This document shows positions 1 through 9,314 of a DNA stretch of 64,000 bases, piece after piece (position 1 is the first letter of the stretch; every line of letters begins with the position of its first letter). Position numbers and translations under genes: made by a program. The DNA is taken from contig NZ_CP142884.1 of NCBI RefSeq assembly GCF_040760075.1, positions 496,001-560,000 of the forward strand, written 5' to 3'. This DNA is from Sphingobacterium sp. R2 (GTDB lineage: Bacteria; Bacteroidota; Bacteroidia; Sphingobacteriales; Sphingobacteriaceae). The notes below the pieces were generated by a model. That model was not told the origin of the DNA. It ran no database searches and was given only the letters and a program-made list of their open reading frames with translations.

Positions 1-532
1 CCAATTGCAATGCTCCGCCCAATAATACCGAAGTCTTCAAGCGAATCATTTCCAGATATTCAGCCATCGACAGCGAACTCCGACTTTCGTAATCCATATC
101 CAATTGTTGGCCCTCACATACCTCCATAGCAACTTTACTTAAAATTTTCAACGTTGCTGGTAGATAAACCGGATTACATTTTGAGATTTCCTCATAGGCT
201 TTAACCAACAATCCGTCACCAGATAATATGGCAATATTAGCGTCCCATTTCTCGTGCACTGTCGTTTTACCTCTTCTTAAGGGTGCCTTATCCATCAGGT
301 CATCGTGGATTAGCGAAAAGTTGTGAAAAAACTCAACTGCTTTGGCAGCGGGTATAATATCGGTCATGTCGTGCATACCGAATAATTCGGCCGCCATCAA
401 GGTCAGTACAGGCCGAACCCGCTTTCCGCCCAAAGTCAAAATATACCGTATTGGATCATATAAATTGGATGGTGTTTCAGGAAATTTACTTGTCTCTATC
501 GCCTCCATCACGAGTTGTTGTAAATGTTGCAT
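1..532 (-). CDS. Polyprenyl diphosphate synthase, 3' end cut by the window edge
   Basis: The frame runs open from an ATG at 532 to the window edge, giving 177 residues, about half of a typical 320-325 aa trans-isoprenyl diphosphate synthase. Visible family marks are the GGKRVRP motif (about residues 35-41), the first Asp-rich motif DDLMD at 77-81 preceded by LIH, the RRGK motif, and a conserved LKTS near the cut. The second Asp-rich motif would lie beyond the window. The enzyme condenses isopentenyl diphosphate units into the prenyl chain used for menaquinone or related lipids; chain length cannot be told from this part. It is divergently arranged with the glycosyltransferase at 644. The start is the only well placed ATG. 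Confidence 0.9.
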   Translation of the reverse strand, partial: MQHLQQLVMEAIETSKFPETPSNLYDPIRYILTLGGKRVRPVLTLMAAELFGMHDMTDIIPAAKAVEFFHNFSLIHDDLMDKAPLRRGKTTVHEKWDANIAILSGDGLLVKAYEEISKCNPVYLPATLKILSKVAMEVCEGQQLDMDYESRSSLSMAEYLEMIRLKTSVLLGGALQL

Positions 533-620
533 ATATCTTTACGATCGAATCTTGCGAATATAGCAATAATCGGATAGAAATGGCAATTTTGTCCCGTTAA
601 AGGATGTCGCCCCAAAATTG

Positions 621-628
621 TACATTTG
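621..628 (+). promoter_or_regulatory. Candidate -7 promoter element for the glycosyltransferase
   Basis: TACATTTG matches the Bacteroidota -7 consensus TAnnTTTG exactly and ends 15 nt before the ATG at 644. No clear TTG -33 element lies at the usual 19-21 nt spacing, so this rests on the -7 match and position alone. Confidence 0.35.
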
Positions 629-643
629 TACAAGTATTTTATT

Positions 644-1813
644 ATGCGTATACTGATTATCCATACATTTTACCAAGATCCTGGCGGTGAAGACACTGTG
701 TTTCAGCAGGAAGCTTCCCTACTTGCTCAGGATCATGAAGTCCTCACGATCACTTTCCAAAATAAAAAGGGATGGAGGGGAGCCCTACAGACCGTGGGAT
801 CCTTTTGGAATATTTTCGCTGCGCAACGTGTCAAGGAAAAAATAAATACGTTTAAGCCAGATATCGTTCACATACATAATACACATTATGCAGCTGGCCC
901 AGTTATCGTGCGGACCATCGCCAAACTCGGAATCCCACAGGTCATGACGCTCCATAACTTCCGGCTGTTATGCCCATCAGCCACCCTCTATCATCACAAC
1001 CACCTCTTTTTGGACTCAATCCATGAGAACTTCCCTTGGACTGCCGTGCGACAAAAAGCATTCAATAACTCTACGCTAAAAACATTTATCCTAGCTCTGA
1101 ATTATTGGGTTCACCGTAGAATTGGGACCTGGAAAAAAGTAAATCGATACATCACTTTAACCTCTTTTGCAAGAGAGATATTTGTTAAATCTACGCTAAA
1201 CCTTTTACCTCACCTATTCGCTGTTAAACCAAACTTTGTCTTTCCTACTACAGTAGCTCGCAAAGTTACCACTCCCTACTTCATTTACGTCGGTCGCCTT
1301 TCAGAAGAAAAAGGTATATTAAATCTGATAGATGCTTTTATCGCTTCAGATTTTAAACTACAGATCATTGGCGGGGGACCGCTCGAAGAGGTAGTAAACA
1401 GACGCGTCAAGGGTCAGCCTAATATTTCCTACCTCGGCTTTAAAAAAAGAGATGAAATCTTGCCCTTGGTAGCTGATGCACAAGCATTGCTGGTTCCTTC
1501 CATTTGTTTCGAGGGCATGCCGATTACAATTCTTGAAGCTTACTCTGTAGGCACAGCCGTACTCTGCTCCAATATTGGCCCACTCCCTGAATTGATTGCT
1601 ACTGGCAAAACAGGGCTGACATTCGATCCCCACAATAAAAATGACATCATCCGAGCGTTGACCGCATGGAGTACAAAAATGAAAGATGAAAAAGATGAGA
1701 TAACAAAGACCTGTAGTTCTTACTATTTTAGTAATTTTACGCCTGAACTAAATAAAGAAAAATTATTGGCGATCTATCATGACGCTATTCACGATAAAAA
1801 TCAGAATAAATGA
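644..1813 (+). CDS. Glycosyltransferase family 4 (GT-B fold)
   Basis: This 389 aa protein has the two-lobed layout of GT4 glycosyltransferases: an N-terminal acceptor lobe beginning MRILIIHTF with a Gly-Gly-Glu loop at about 14-16, and a C-terminal nucleotide-sugar lobe starting near 'FIYVGRLSEEKG'. The characteristic EGMPITILEA segment holds the Glu residues that contact the donor sugar. The family moves a sugar from a nucleotide donor onto a lipid or polysaccharide acceptor; substrate cannot be inferred. The start is the ATG at 644, because the open frame upstream offers only a TTG. Its stop overlaps the next start in ATGA, so the DUF59 gene is probably translationally coupled to it. It stands outside any visible polysaccharide cluster. 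Confidence 0.85.
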   Translation: MRILIIHTFYQDPGGEDTVFQQEASLLAQDHEVLTITFQNKKGWRGALQTVGSFWNIFAAQRVKEKINTFKPDIVHIHNTHYAAGPVIVRTIAKLGIPQVMTLHNFRLLCPSATLYHHNHLFLDSIHENFPWTAVRQKAFNNSTLKTFILALNYWVHRRIGTWKKVNRYITLTSFAREIFVKSTLNLLPHLFAVKPNFVFPTTVARKVTTPYFIYVGRLSEEKGILNLIDAFIASDFKLQIIGGGPLEEVVNRRVKGQPNISYLGFKKRDEILPLVADAQALLVPSICFEGMPITILEAYSVGTAVLCSNIGPLPELIATGKTGLTFDPHNKNDIIRALTAWSTKMKDEKDEITKTCSSYYFSNFTPELNKEKLLAIYHDAIHDKNQNK

Positions 1814-2139
1814 GTATCATCGTATTAGATAAACTTGGTTTAGCACCGCAGATACAGACTGTACTGGAATCGATTTATGATCCTGAACTCAAACCTGCAA
1901 ATATTGTAGATTTGGGGCTTGTATATGAAATCATTACGAAAGAAGAAGGCATTGCAAAGATTGTGATGACACTTACTGCTCCAGGCTGTCCGGTGGCAGG
2001 CGAAATTATGAATGAAGTTCAAGAAAAAGTTGCTGCCATAGCAGGCATCAAAGAAGCATTGGTAGAATTGACATTTGATCCGCCTTGGACCAAAGACATG
2101 ATGTCGGAAGAAGCAAAGCTAGAATTGGGATTTTTGTAA
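1810..2139 (+). CDS. DUF59/MIP18-family iron-sulfur assembly factor (SufT-like)
   Basis: This 109 aa protein matches the small single-domain DUF59 (MIP18/PaaD) family: an N-terminal helix followed by 'IYDPELKPANIVDLGLVYEI', a Thr-Ala-Pro-Gly-Cys-Pro segment at about 56-61 with the conserved reactive Cys, and a C-terminal 'FDPPWTKDMMSEEAK' motif. Bacterial relatives act in Fe-S cluster maturation and in Bacteroidota often sit in suf operons. Here no suf gene is adjacent. The start overlaps the stop of the glycosyltransferase by four bases. The stop lies three bases from the stop of the convergent antiporter gene, so the two transcripts must overlap. Confidence 0.85.
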   Translation: MSIIVLDKLGLAPQIQTVLESIYDPELKPANIVDLGLVYEIITKEEGIAKIVMTLTAPGCPVAGEIMNEVQEKVAAIAGIKEALVELTFDPPWTKDMMSEEAKLELGFL

Positions 2140-2142
2140 CGC

Positions 2143-3384
2143 CTAAATCCTCTGATTATTTTCTAGATCACTTAGCTTCTTTAAGGGCTTGGCACTATTG
2201 GGATCTGCTCCAAAAAGTGTTTTCCACAGCTTTCGAGACTCTTTGGTCAATAGAGGCGATACGATTGAAAGAATAAGTACATAAACAACCACAAAGGATT
2301 GAATAACCGGCAATAAGGCCCCCGCTTTACCAATATTTGCCATGATGATAGAAAACTCTCCACGCGCAGACAAGGTGAAGCCGATATCAAAAGAAGTTTT
2401 AGGCTTCATGCCCGAAAATTTAGCCGCAAAATATCCTGATGCAAGATTACCCAGCATGGTGACCAATGCTGCGATCGAAGCCCAAAAAACGGCACCCCCT
2501 AGCGACATAATATCAATGGACAATCCGAAACTAAAGAAAAACATCGCCCCAAAAAAATCTTTATAGGGCAGTACCATGGATTCAATTTTTTTAATGTATT
2601 GAGAATCTGCAAGCACCAATCCAGCCATCAATGCACCAATAGCCTCTGCAACGTGTATCGTTTCGGAAAATCCCGCCACAATAAAAAGCAGTGCAAAGAT
2701 GATCAATATAAATAATTCGGAGGTTTTCTCCTTCAATAAACGATCAATTGCAGGCACCAACTTTCTGCCTAAAATCAAAAACGCCAATATAAACCCTAAA
2801 GCCAATAAAGAAGTTCCGGCCACTGTCCAAAAAGAGCTGCTCCCCGTAAGAATCAAGCCTGAAAGAAAGGAGATATGCATCGCTATAAACAGATCATCGA
2901 ACATAATCATACCCATAATGACCTCAGTCTCGGGGTTGGCAGTACGTTTGAGATCAGTCAGAACTTTTGCAACAATAGCTGTCGAGGAACTTGTCATAAT
3001 ACCGCAAAGCACCATCATTTCCTTAAATGGCATGTCCATCAACCAACCGATCAATAGCCCTGATGTAAAGTTCAATAAAACATAAATGGTTCCCCCTGTC
3101 ACAATGGCTTTACCAGACTTAATAAGCCGATTGACTGAAAACTCAAGACCAAGATAGAACAGCAGGAACAGTACCCCCAAACGACCCATAAAATCGATAA
3201 AGGGCTTGCTTTCTGTAAAAGTTAAATCCACCATGCCAATCTGTGGGGCGTGCTGTCCCAACACCATTCCTATAATGATGAAAAAAGGAATAACAGAAAA
3301 CTTAAGCTTATTGGCAATTAGGCCAACAATGGCAACGAGTCCTACAGCGATTCCAATTTCCAGAATTAAGGTATGTGATAGCAT
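2143..3384 (-). CDS. CPA2-family cation:proton antiporter (KhtU-like)
   Basis: A 413 aa, very hydrophobic protein with about 12 membrane segments, built like the monovalent cation:proton antiporter-2 family. It lacks the C-terminal TrkA-N/RCK domain of KefB/KefC, ending instead in a short polar tail, which matches Bacillus KhtU (about 400 aa). The partner RCK-C protein lies just upstream with a three-base gap, the KhtT-KhtU arrangement. Such pairs export K+ in exchange for H+ at the inner membrane, controlled by nucleotide or pH sensing in the small subunit. The pair is probably co-transcribed. Ion specificity is inferred from the pairing, not shown. Confidence 0.85.
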   Translation of the reverse strand: MLSHTLILEIGIAVGLVAIVGLIANKLKFSVIPFFIIIGMVLGQHAPQIGMVDLTFTESKPFIDFMGRLGVLFLLFYLGLEFSVNRLIKSGKAIVTGGTIYVLLNFTSGLLIGWLMDMPFKEMMVLCGIMTSSSTAIVAKVLTDLKRTANPETEVIMGMIMFDDLFIAMHISFLSGLILTGSSSFWTVAGTSLLALGFILAFLILGRKLVPAIDRLLKEKTSELFILIIFALLFIVAGFSETIHVAEAIGALMAGLVLADSQYIKKIESMVLPYKDFFGAMFFFSFGLSIDIMSLGGAVFWASIAALVTMLGNLASGYFAAKFSGMKPKTSFDIGFTLSARGEFSIIMANIGKAGALLPVIQSFVVVYVLILSIVSPLLTKESRKLWKTLFGADPNSAKPLKKLSDLENNQRI

Positions 3385-3387
3385 AAA

Positions 3388-3867
3388 TTACAGTAAAATT
3401 TCCTTTAAAAGTTTAATATTATTCTTTTTCCCCGCGATAACCAGTGTCGTACCTGGGCTAATCAAATAAGATGGTCCTGGATTAATAACCGTATCATCAT
3501 CCCGTATACCAGCAATAATCGATGCGCCGGTGCGTTGACGGACTTCCAACTCCCCAATTGTCTTTCCTGCACCTTCATTTTTGCCCTCTACTTTGTACCA
3601 TTCAATGCGCAAATCGTCCAGAGCAACTTCAATCGTCTCCAAAGCCTTCGGCTTATAGGACAATCCACCGATAATTCCCGCAATCTGACGGGACTCATCG
3701 TCATTAAGTGTCATCACACAACGTGATTCATGCTCCTCGTCATCATAGCGATAAAGTTCCCGTCTGCCATCGTCATGGATAACAACAACCATGTTATCTC
3801 CCGCATCGGTTTCAATCTGAAATTTTTTCCCAATTCCAATCAGATCGGACTCTCTTACAATAGACAT
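3388..3867 (-). CDS. TrkA-C domain regulatory subunit of the adjacent antiporter (KhtT-like)
   Basis: This 159 aa cytoplasmic protein has an N-terminal half with an acidic stretch (YDDEEHE near 41-47) and a C-terminal TrkA-C (RCK-C) fold from about 85 to 157. Signs of the fold are '[22 protein letters not shown]' followed by '[19 protein letters not shown]', the usual ligand-sensing pattern. KhtT-type subunits sit on the cytoplasmic face of the membrane antiporter and gate it. The gene precedes the antiporter by three bases, so coordinated expression is near certain. The start ATG at 3867 fits the family N-terminus ([13 protein letters not shown]). Confidence 0.85.
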   Translation of the reverse strand: MSIVRESDLIGIGKKFQIETDAGDNMVVVIHDDGRRELYRYDDEEHESRCVMTLNDDESRQIAGIIGGLSYKPKALETIEVALDDLRIEWYKVEGKNEGAGKTIGELEVRQRTGASIIAGIRDDDTVINPGPSYLISPGTTLVIAGKKNNIKLLKEILL

Positions 3868-4171
3868 AATCTTCTTTTTAAAATATATACCAATAATAAA
3901 AAAACCTTCATAATTTTGTATAAACGAACTTTATGAAAGCAGACTGAAGATGTTTTCAGCCAATAAAAACAAAGACTTACATAAAAGACAGCATCAGTAC
4001 TTAGCTACTAAATACAAATTTAGCCAAAAATTCAGTCTTAAACGAATCCGTCAATAGCTAATAGGGTGGCTTCGCGAGGTGCAAATTACCCTAAAATAAC
4101 AAAAAAGAACAGAGGAAACAAATCCTCTCTCCTATCCCATGGTATGCGCGAGCCCAATAAACCCGTTTTTT
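3868..4171. other. Intergenic stretch upstream of the antiporter pair
   Basis: About 300 AT-rich bases between the MBL hydrolase stop and the khtT-like start, both on the minus strand. It should carry the antiporter promoter. I found no exact TAnnTTTG match at a suitable place, no convincing small gene and no strong hairpin terminator for the MBL gene. Confidence 0.5.
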
Positions 4172-4960
4172 TTATTCCTGCAAGGAAGCATCAATCAACC
4201 GATAAGTGCCATCTTCCCGAAGCTGACTACGGCCAATGGTTATATTTTTTGAATGATAAAATAAAAAAATCCAGCCTGCTGGCGCGCCTTCTGCCCAATA
4301 CTCCTGACGCAAGGCTTTGGAGCGCCGGCCGTCAAAATCATATTTTGCCACATAGTTATGGAAAATCTCTTCAGGCTCGGGCAATACATCTCCACCAAAG
4401 AAGTAATGCTGACCACCTGTTCGAATATGAAATGCCTGATGATGTTCGGTATGTCCGCCATTGAGCGCATAGCTGATTTCATCATTTATTTTTCCTTCAC
4501 CTTCCACCAATATCAAATTACCGCTGCGTTGAATCACATCAAAAATCTCTGTCCGGTATGAACTGGAAATTCCCGAGTAGGCATCTTCCCATTCACCACG
4601 CTGTACAATATATTCGGCCTCAGGAAATGCTATCCGACCCGTTCCACTTTCAAATGTCACCATACCACCGGCATGATCTTTATGCAGATGGGACATCAAT
4701 ACATATTTTACATCATCAGGCCGATATCCTAATTTATAGATGTTATCATACAGCTGTAAATGCCCATTTTCATCCGTATAACCAAGACCAGTATCACAAA
4801 GTACGAGCCCGCCATCGGTTTGGATCAAGAAAGGATGAACATCGATAAACATAGCGCCCGGACGGTCCTGAGGGGCATCTATCGAAGGGTCGAAAGGAAC
4901 AAATTTTCTGCTTTTATCTACCGAAAAAGAACCTTCGTATAAAGAATAAGCCTGTACCAT
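4172..4960 (-). CDS. MBL-fold metallo-hydrolase
   Basis: The protein (262 aa from the chosen start) belongs to the metallo-beta-lactamase superfamily. The metal-binding motif HLHKDH gives His91, His93, Asp95 and His96. A later GGHTEHH segment and a FGGD motif supply the third His and bridging Asp, and a C-terminal YHS supplies another likely His ligand. The arrangement resembles the lactonase/AiiA-like branch, but the substrate is unknown. The frame is open further upstream through a TTG at 4993 and a GTG, yet the first ATG at 4960 leads directly into the conserved 'MVQAYSLYEGSF' start, so I prefer it. No signal peptide is visible, so it is probably cytoplasmic. Confidence 0.75.
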   Translation of the reverse strand: MVQAYSLYEGSFSVDKSRKFVPFDPSIDAPQDRPGAMFIDVHPFLIQTDGGLVLCDTGLGYTDENGHLQLYDNIYKLGYRPDDVKYVLMSHLHKDHAGGMVTFESGTGRIAFPEAEYIVQRGEWEDAYSGISSSYRTEIFDVIQRSGNLILVEGEGKINDEISYALNGGHTEHHQAFHIRTGGQHYFFGGDVLPEPEEIFHNYVAKYDFDGRRSKALRQEYWAEGAPAGWIFLFYHSKNITIGRSQLREDGTYRLIDASLQE

Positions 4961-5074
4961 ATTTAAAACATTGGGAATATGCACGTTAAGCAACAGCGAA
5001 TCAATACCCGGTTTAGGAATTAGGTAAGTCCAGCCTTAAAACGTATATTTACACTTAAAATATTGTGCAAAGAT

Positions 5075-6775
5075 ATGCAAAAAAGGTGGGTACTAAAATC
5101 TAAAACTGATGTCAAAATAACCAACAAACTGCGCGAGGAATTAAACATCAACACTGTATTGGCAGAGTTGCTCGTGAGCAGAGGAGTGGAGACTTTCGAC
5201 GAATCAAAACAGTTTTTTAGACCTCAATTATCGAACTTGCACGATCCATTTTTGATGCGGGACATGGAGAAAGCCATCAACCGGATCATTCAAGCCATTG
5301 GCAACAAAGAAAAAATACTTATTTATGGAGACTATGATGTGGACGGTACAACTGCGGTAGCCGTTGTTTATAGTTTCTTCAGGGAATTCCATAGCCAGCT
5401 CGAGTTTTACATCCCAGACCGCTATGCCGAAGGCTATGGCATCTCGACACAAGGAATAGACTACGCCGCCGCTAACGGTTTCAGCTTAATTATTGCATTA
5501 GACTGCGGTATCAAGGCAATCGATAAAATTGATTACGCAAACAGCAAGGGGATTGATTTTATCATTGGCGATCACCACCTTCCAGGGGAAGAGCTTCCTA
5601 AAGCTTATGCTGTATTGGATCCTAAGCGTATTGACTGTGAATATCCTTATAAAGAACTTTCAGGATGTGGAATCGGCTTTAAGATTATTCAGGCTTTTAT
5701 ATTGACCAATGGAATGGATATCAATGCCTGCTATCAGTTTTTGGATCTCGTCGCTGTAAGTATCGCTTCGGACATAGTTCCTATTACCGGTGAAAACAGA
5801 ATACTCAGCCACTTTGGCCTTATCAAACTTAATACGAATCCCTGCGTCGGATTAAAAGCACTGATTGACTTATCCAATAACCGAACGAAGATCTTTACCG
5901 TTAATGACATCGTGTTCCAGATTGGCCCACGAATAAATGCTGCGGGCAGAATAGATCATGCCAAGGACGCTGTCAAACTATTAATTTCAAAGTCGCTACA
6001 AGAAGCAAAAGATTTCAGTTCGAGCATTGATGATCAAAACAATGTGCGGAAAGACTTTGATCTTAGAATCACAGAAGAAGCGTTGGCTCTCATTGAAGAT
6101 AACGCTCTACTTAAAAGCCGAAAATCCACCGTACTGTATAAAGCCGACTGGCACAAAGGCGTCATTGGGATTGTCGCTTCCCGTCTGACCGAAAAATATT
6201 ACCGACCGACAATAATATTGACCGAAACAAATGGTCATATCGCCGGTTCCTGCCGCTCGGTATTGGGTTTTGATTTATATGAAGCGTTAAGCGAATGCGC
6301 CGATCTATTGGAACAATTCGGCGGACATAAATATGCTGCCGGACTAACCATGTCCGTAGAGAATGTCGCACTCTTCCAAGATCGTTTTGAAGAAGTCGTA
6401 TCACGACGTATCAGTCCAGAAATGCTGACGCAAGAAATTTTGATCGATGCCAAGTTAGCACTGAAAGATATCGACGCTAAGTTTTTCCGTATTCTTCAGC
6501 AATTTGAACCATTCGGTCCCCAAAACGAATCCCCTATTTTCCTCAGTAAAAAGGTAAATGCAGTAGGGCAAGCCTTTATAGTAGGCACCAATCATCTCAA
6601 GATGACCATTATTCAGGAAGACTCTCCAGCATTTGACTGCATTGGTTTTGGATTGGCAGAACATATCACGCATATCAATTCTGGACAAAGTTTCGACATC
6701 TGCTACAGCATCGAAGAGAATGTATGGCGCAACAAAAAGAACTTACAGCTAAACATCAAAGGGATTAAGTATTAG
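5075..6775 (+). CDS. recJ: Single-stranded-DNA-specific 5'-3' exonuclease RecJ
   Basis: This 566 aa protein carries all RecJ landmarks: the DHH-domain motif DYDVDGT at 86-92, LDCG near 142-145, GDHH at 165-168 for metal binding, and a DHHA1 domain with a GGHKYAAGL motif followed by the OB-fold C-terminus. RecJ degrades 5'-ended single strands in mismatch repair, RecF-pathway recombination and stalled-fork processing. The length agrees with the family (about 560-580 aa). I start at the ATG at 5075 rather than the TTG at 5063, because 'MQKRWVLK' is the usual N-terminus in this phylum. It is divergent from the MBL gene. Confidence 0.93.
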   Translation: MQKRWVLKSKTDVKITNKLREELNINTVLAELLVSRGVETFDESKQFFRPQLSNLHDPFLMRDMEKAINRIIQAIGNKEKILIYGDYDVDGTTAVAVVYSFFREFHSQLEFYIPDRYAEGYGISTQGIDYAAANGFSLIIALDCGIKAIDKIDYANSKGIDFIIGDHHLPGEELPKAYAVLDPKRIDCEYPYKELSGCGIGFKIIQAFILTNGMDINACYQFLDLVAVSIASDIVPITGENRILSHFGLIKLNTNPCVGLKALIDLSNNRTKIFTVNDIVFQIGPRINAAGRIDHAKDAVKLLISKSLQEAKDFSSSIDDQNNVRKDFDLRITEEALALIEDNALLKSRKSTVLYKADWHKGVIGIVASRLTEKYYRPTIILTETNGHIAGSCRSVLGFDLYEALSECADLLEQFGGHKYAAGLTMSVENVALFQDRFEEVVSRRISPEMLTQEILIDAKLALKDIDAKFFRILQQFEPFGPQNESPIFLSKKVNAVGQAFIVGTNHLKMTIIQEDSPAFDCIGFGLAEHITHINSGQSFDICYSIEENVWRNKKNLQLNIKGIKY

Positions 6776-6777
6776 TA

Positions 6778-6809
6778 TTGCAATAGTAAGAAGATATTAA
6801 ATATATTTA
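6778..6809 (+). promoter_or_regulatory. Candidate promoter for lptB
   Basis: A TTG at 6778-6780 lies 21 nt before TATATTTA at 6802-6809, which differs from TAnnTTTG only in the last base. The spacing fits the Bacteroidota -33/-7 rule, and the element lies about 25 nt before the lptB ATG. It begins two bases after the recJ stop. Confidence 0.3.
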
Positions 6810-6833
6810 CACAACAATAGATATTCCACGAAG

Positions 6834-7568
6834 ATGATTTTAAAGGCAGAACATCTTATCAAAAAGTATAAACAGCGCACCGTGGTCAACGATGTGTCTT
6901 TCTTTGTAGAGCAAGGAGAGATCGTCGGGTTATTGGGCCCGAATGGAGCTGGCAAAACGACCTCTTTCTATATGATCGTTGGTCTTATTAAGCCCAATGA
7001 AGGGAAAGTATTTCTCGACGATCAAGAGATTACGCAAGATGCGATGTACCAACGCGCTCAACGTGGGATAGGTTATCTCGCTCAGGAAGCTTCGGTGTTC
7101 CGGAAACTTTCTGTTGAAAACAACATCTTGGCAGTATTAGAAATACACTATCCGAATAAAGAAGAACGTTTGGCAAAACTGGAAGAACTACTCACAGAAT
7201 TCAGCCTACACCGTGTCCGTAAAAACAGGGGTGATTTGTTATCTGGTGGTGAGCGTCGACGTACCGAAATTGCGCGAGCATTAGCGGCAAATCCATCCTT
7301 TATTCTTTTGGATGAACCTTTTGCGGGGGTCGACCCAATCGCCGTGGAAGAAATTCAGACGATCGTGGCCAAACTCAAAACACGTAATATCGGCATCTTA
7401 ATTACCGATCACAACGTGCAGGAAACATTATCAATCACCGATAGGGCCTATCTCCTTACCGAAGGAAAGATTATGCTAACGGGTACACCTGAGGAGATTG
7501 CTGATAATGAGCTTGCCCGTAAATTTTATCTTGGTCGACATTTTGAGTTAAGAAGGAAAAAATTTTAA
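6834..7568 (+). CDS. lptB: LPS export ABC transporter ATP-binding protein LptB
   Basis: A 244 aa ABC ATPase with Walker [10 protein letters not shown] (about 35-43), the Q-loop region, the signature LSGGERRR (about 138-145) and Walker B FILLDEPF. The '[13 protein letters not shown]' and '[11 protein letters not shown]' segments are typical of LptB (formerly YhbG). LptB powers extraction of lipopolysaccharide from the inner membrane together with LptF/LptG and the periplasmic bridge; those partners are not in this window. It sits between recJ and the GH3-like gene on the same strand, 22 nt ahead of the latter, so those two may share a transcript. Confidence 0.92.
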   Translation: MILKAEHLIKKYKQRTVVNDVSFFVEQGEIVGLLGPNGAGKTTSFYMIVGLIKPNEGKVFLDDQEITQDAMYQRAQRGIGYLAQEASVFRKLSVENNILAVLEIHYPNKEERLAKLEELLTEFSLHRVRKNRGDLLSGGERRRTEIARALAANPSFILLDEPFAGVDPIAVEEIQTIVAKLKTRNIGILITDHNVQETLSITDRAYLLTEGKIMLTGTPEEIADNELARKFYLGRHFELRRKKF

Positions 7569-7590
7569 AAATTAAAGACAAACCTCCCCT

Positions 7591-9105
7591 ATGGCCTTAT
7601 TAAATTCCATTTTTACTTGGTTCATGAAAAAAAGAATTCACCAGATTGAACTTTTCATGAAATATCCGCACGATGTGCAAGAAGAATGGTTTCAAAGTTT
7701 AATTGCCACTGCGGAAGCAACAGAATGGGGAAAAAAATACGATTACACAAGTATATTAACGCCAGAAATTTTCAAAGAACGTGTCCCTATACAGGACTAC
7801 GACGATATTAAGGAATATGTTGATCGTATGATCAAGGGTGAGCAAAATATTCTGTGGCCATCCGACATCAAATGGTTTGCTAAGTCTTCTGGCACTACCT
7901 CAGATCGAAGCAAATTTATTCCCGTTAGTGAAGAAGCACTCGAAGAATGCCACTTCCAGGGGGGAAAGGATATGTTGACAATCTATTGCCATAATAGGCC
8001 CGAAAACCGTGTATTTACAGGAAAGTCGGTGGTTATCGGTGGTTCTTCGCAAATAAACAATTTTAGTCCAGATTCCTATTATGGTGATCTTTCGTCGATT
8101 CTCATTCGGAATCTGCCTTTTTGGGCCGAATTTAAACGGACTCCAAATATGGAAGTGACTTTAAACCCAAACTTTGAAGAAAAAATTGAGCAAATTGCTC
8201 AAATCACGCTTAAAGAGAACGTAACGAGCCTAGCAGGTGTACCCACTTGGAATATTGTTATGGCCAAGCGTATTCTTGAAATTACAGGTAAAGACAACCT
8301 ACTGGAGATATGGCCAAATCTTGAATTTTATGGGCATGGGGGCGTGAGCTTCAAACCTTACCGTGAACAATTCCAAAAATTGATTCCTTCAGAAAACATG
8401 TATTATCTGGAGAATTATAATGCTTCAGAAGGCTATTTTGGTTTACAAGACCAATCTGATTCAGAAGATCTCCTACTCATGTTGGATTATGGTATTTATT
8501 ACGAGTTTTTACCTACAGAGCGAATGCAGGAAGAAAACCCGCCAACGCTACGCTTAGATCAGGTTGAGCTAGGTAAAAATTATGCGTTGATCATCTCGAC
8601 CAATGCAGGTCTATGGCGTTATAAAATCGGGGATACCATAAAATTTACATCACTATCCCCTTATCGTTTTCAGATCTCCGGACGCACCAAACAATACATT
8701 AATACTTTTGGGGAAGAAGTTATCGTCGATAATGCTGAACAGGCGCTGGCCGAAGCGAGCAAACTCACGCAAGCACGAATAAAAGATTATACAGCAGGAC
8801 CAGTATATTTTAAAGATGCCCAAGCTGGCGCACATGAATGGGTGATCGAATTTGAACAGCAGCCCAATGATTTTAAGCGTTTCTGTGAGATATTAGACGC
8901 AAAACTACGTGAAATTAATTCGGATTATGACGCCAAGCGTTTCAAAGATATGGCTCTCCGACAGCCCATCGTTCATAATGCACCCGTAGATACATTCTAT
9001 AAGTGGATGAAATCACGCGGTAAGCTGGGGGGACAAAATAAGGTTCCTAGGTTGAGCAATAATCGCGAATATATCGAGCCGCTCTTAAAACTACTCGCTA
9101 GCTGA
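7591..9105 (+). CDS. GH3 family protein (acyl-adenylate/amido-synthetase-like)
   Basis: This 504 aa protein resembles the GH3 family, first known from plant auxin-conjugating enzymes and widespread in Bacteroidota. Visible marks are the nucleotide-binding loop 'SSGTTSDRSKFIPVS' (about 108-122), a middle 'YNASEGYFGLQ' motif and the later 'LWRYKIGDTIKF' motif typical of the ANL superfamily. Plant members adenylate a carboxylic acid and join it to an amino acid; the bacterial substrate is unknown. No membrane segment or signal is visible. It follows lptB closely, an arrangement that suggests co-transcription but says little about function. Confidence 0.85.
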   Translation: MALLNSIFTWFMKKRIHQIELFMKYPHDVQEEWFQSLIATAEATEWGKKYDYTSILTPEIFKERVPIQDYDDIKEYVDRMIKGEQNILWPSDIKWFAKSSGTTSDRSKFIPVSEEALEECHFQGGKDMLTIYCHNRPENRVFTGKSVVIGGSSQINNFSPDSYYGDLSSILIRNLPFWAEFKRTPNMEVTLNPNFEEKIEQIAQITLKENVTSLAGVPTWNIVMAKRILEITGKDNLLEIWPNLEFYGHGGVSFKPYREQFQKLIPSENMYYLENYNASEGYFGLQDQSDSEDLLLMLDYGIYYEFLPTERMQEENPPTLRLDQVELGKNYALIISTNAGLWRYKIGDTIKFTSLSPYRFQISGRTKQYINTFGEEVIVDNAEQALAEASKLTQARIKDYTAGPVYFKDAQAGAHEWVIEFEQQPNDFKRFCEILDAKLREINSDYDAKRFKDMALRQPIVHNAPVDTFYKWMKSRGKLGGQNKVPRLSNNREYIEPLLKLLAS

Positions 9106-9186
9106 ATGATACATTAAGTATGATTACTTCATGATACTGTCTGATGATGCAGCATACTGCCGAAACAATAGCCTACCCTCCAGCCG

Positions 9187-9230
9187 GAGATTAGCCAAAA
9201 TTTTCTGGACTTTTTATTTTGGCTAATCTC
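9187..9230. repeat. Perfect 15-bp inverted repeat (hairpin, possible terminator of the lptB-GH3 unit)
   Basis: GAGATTAGCCAAAAT at 9187-9201 is the exact reverse complement of 9216-9230, with a 14 nt loop. It lies 82 nt after the GH3 stop. No T-run follows on the plus strand, so intrinsic termination is only a possibility; the 3' arm does start with TTTT. Confidence 0.55.
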
Positions 9231-9314
9231 ATGGTACTCAATCGCTGTTGAAAAACTACTTCGAGTTGATTTGATGTAATAAGCCCCAAAAAGCTTACAC
9301 AATAGTGGAGGTTG

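Noticed and set aside
3206-3469. Long frames opposite the antiporter genes
   Set aside because: They are shadows of well supported genes on the other strand and show no independent coding features.
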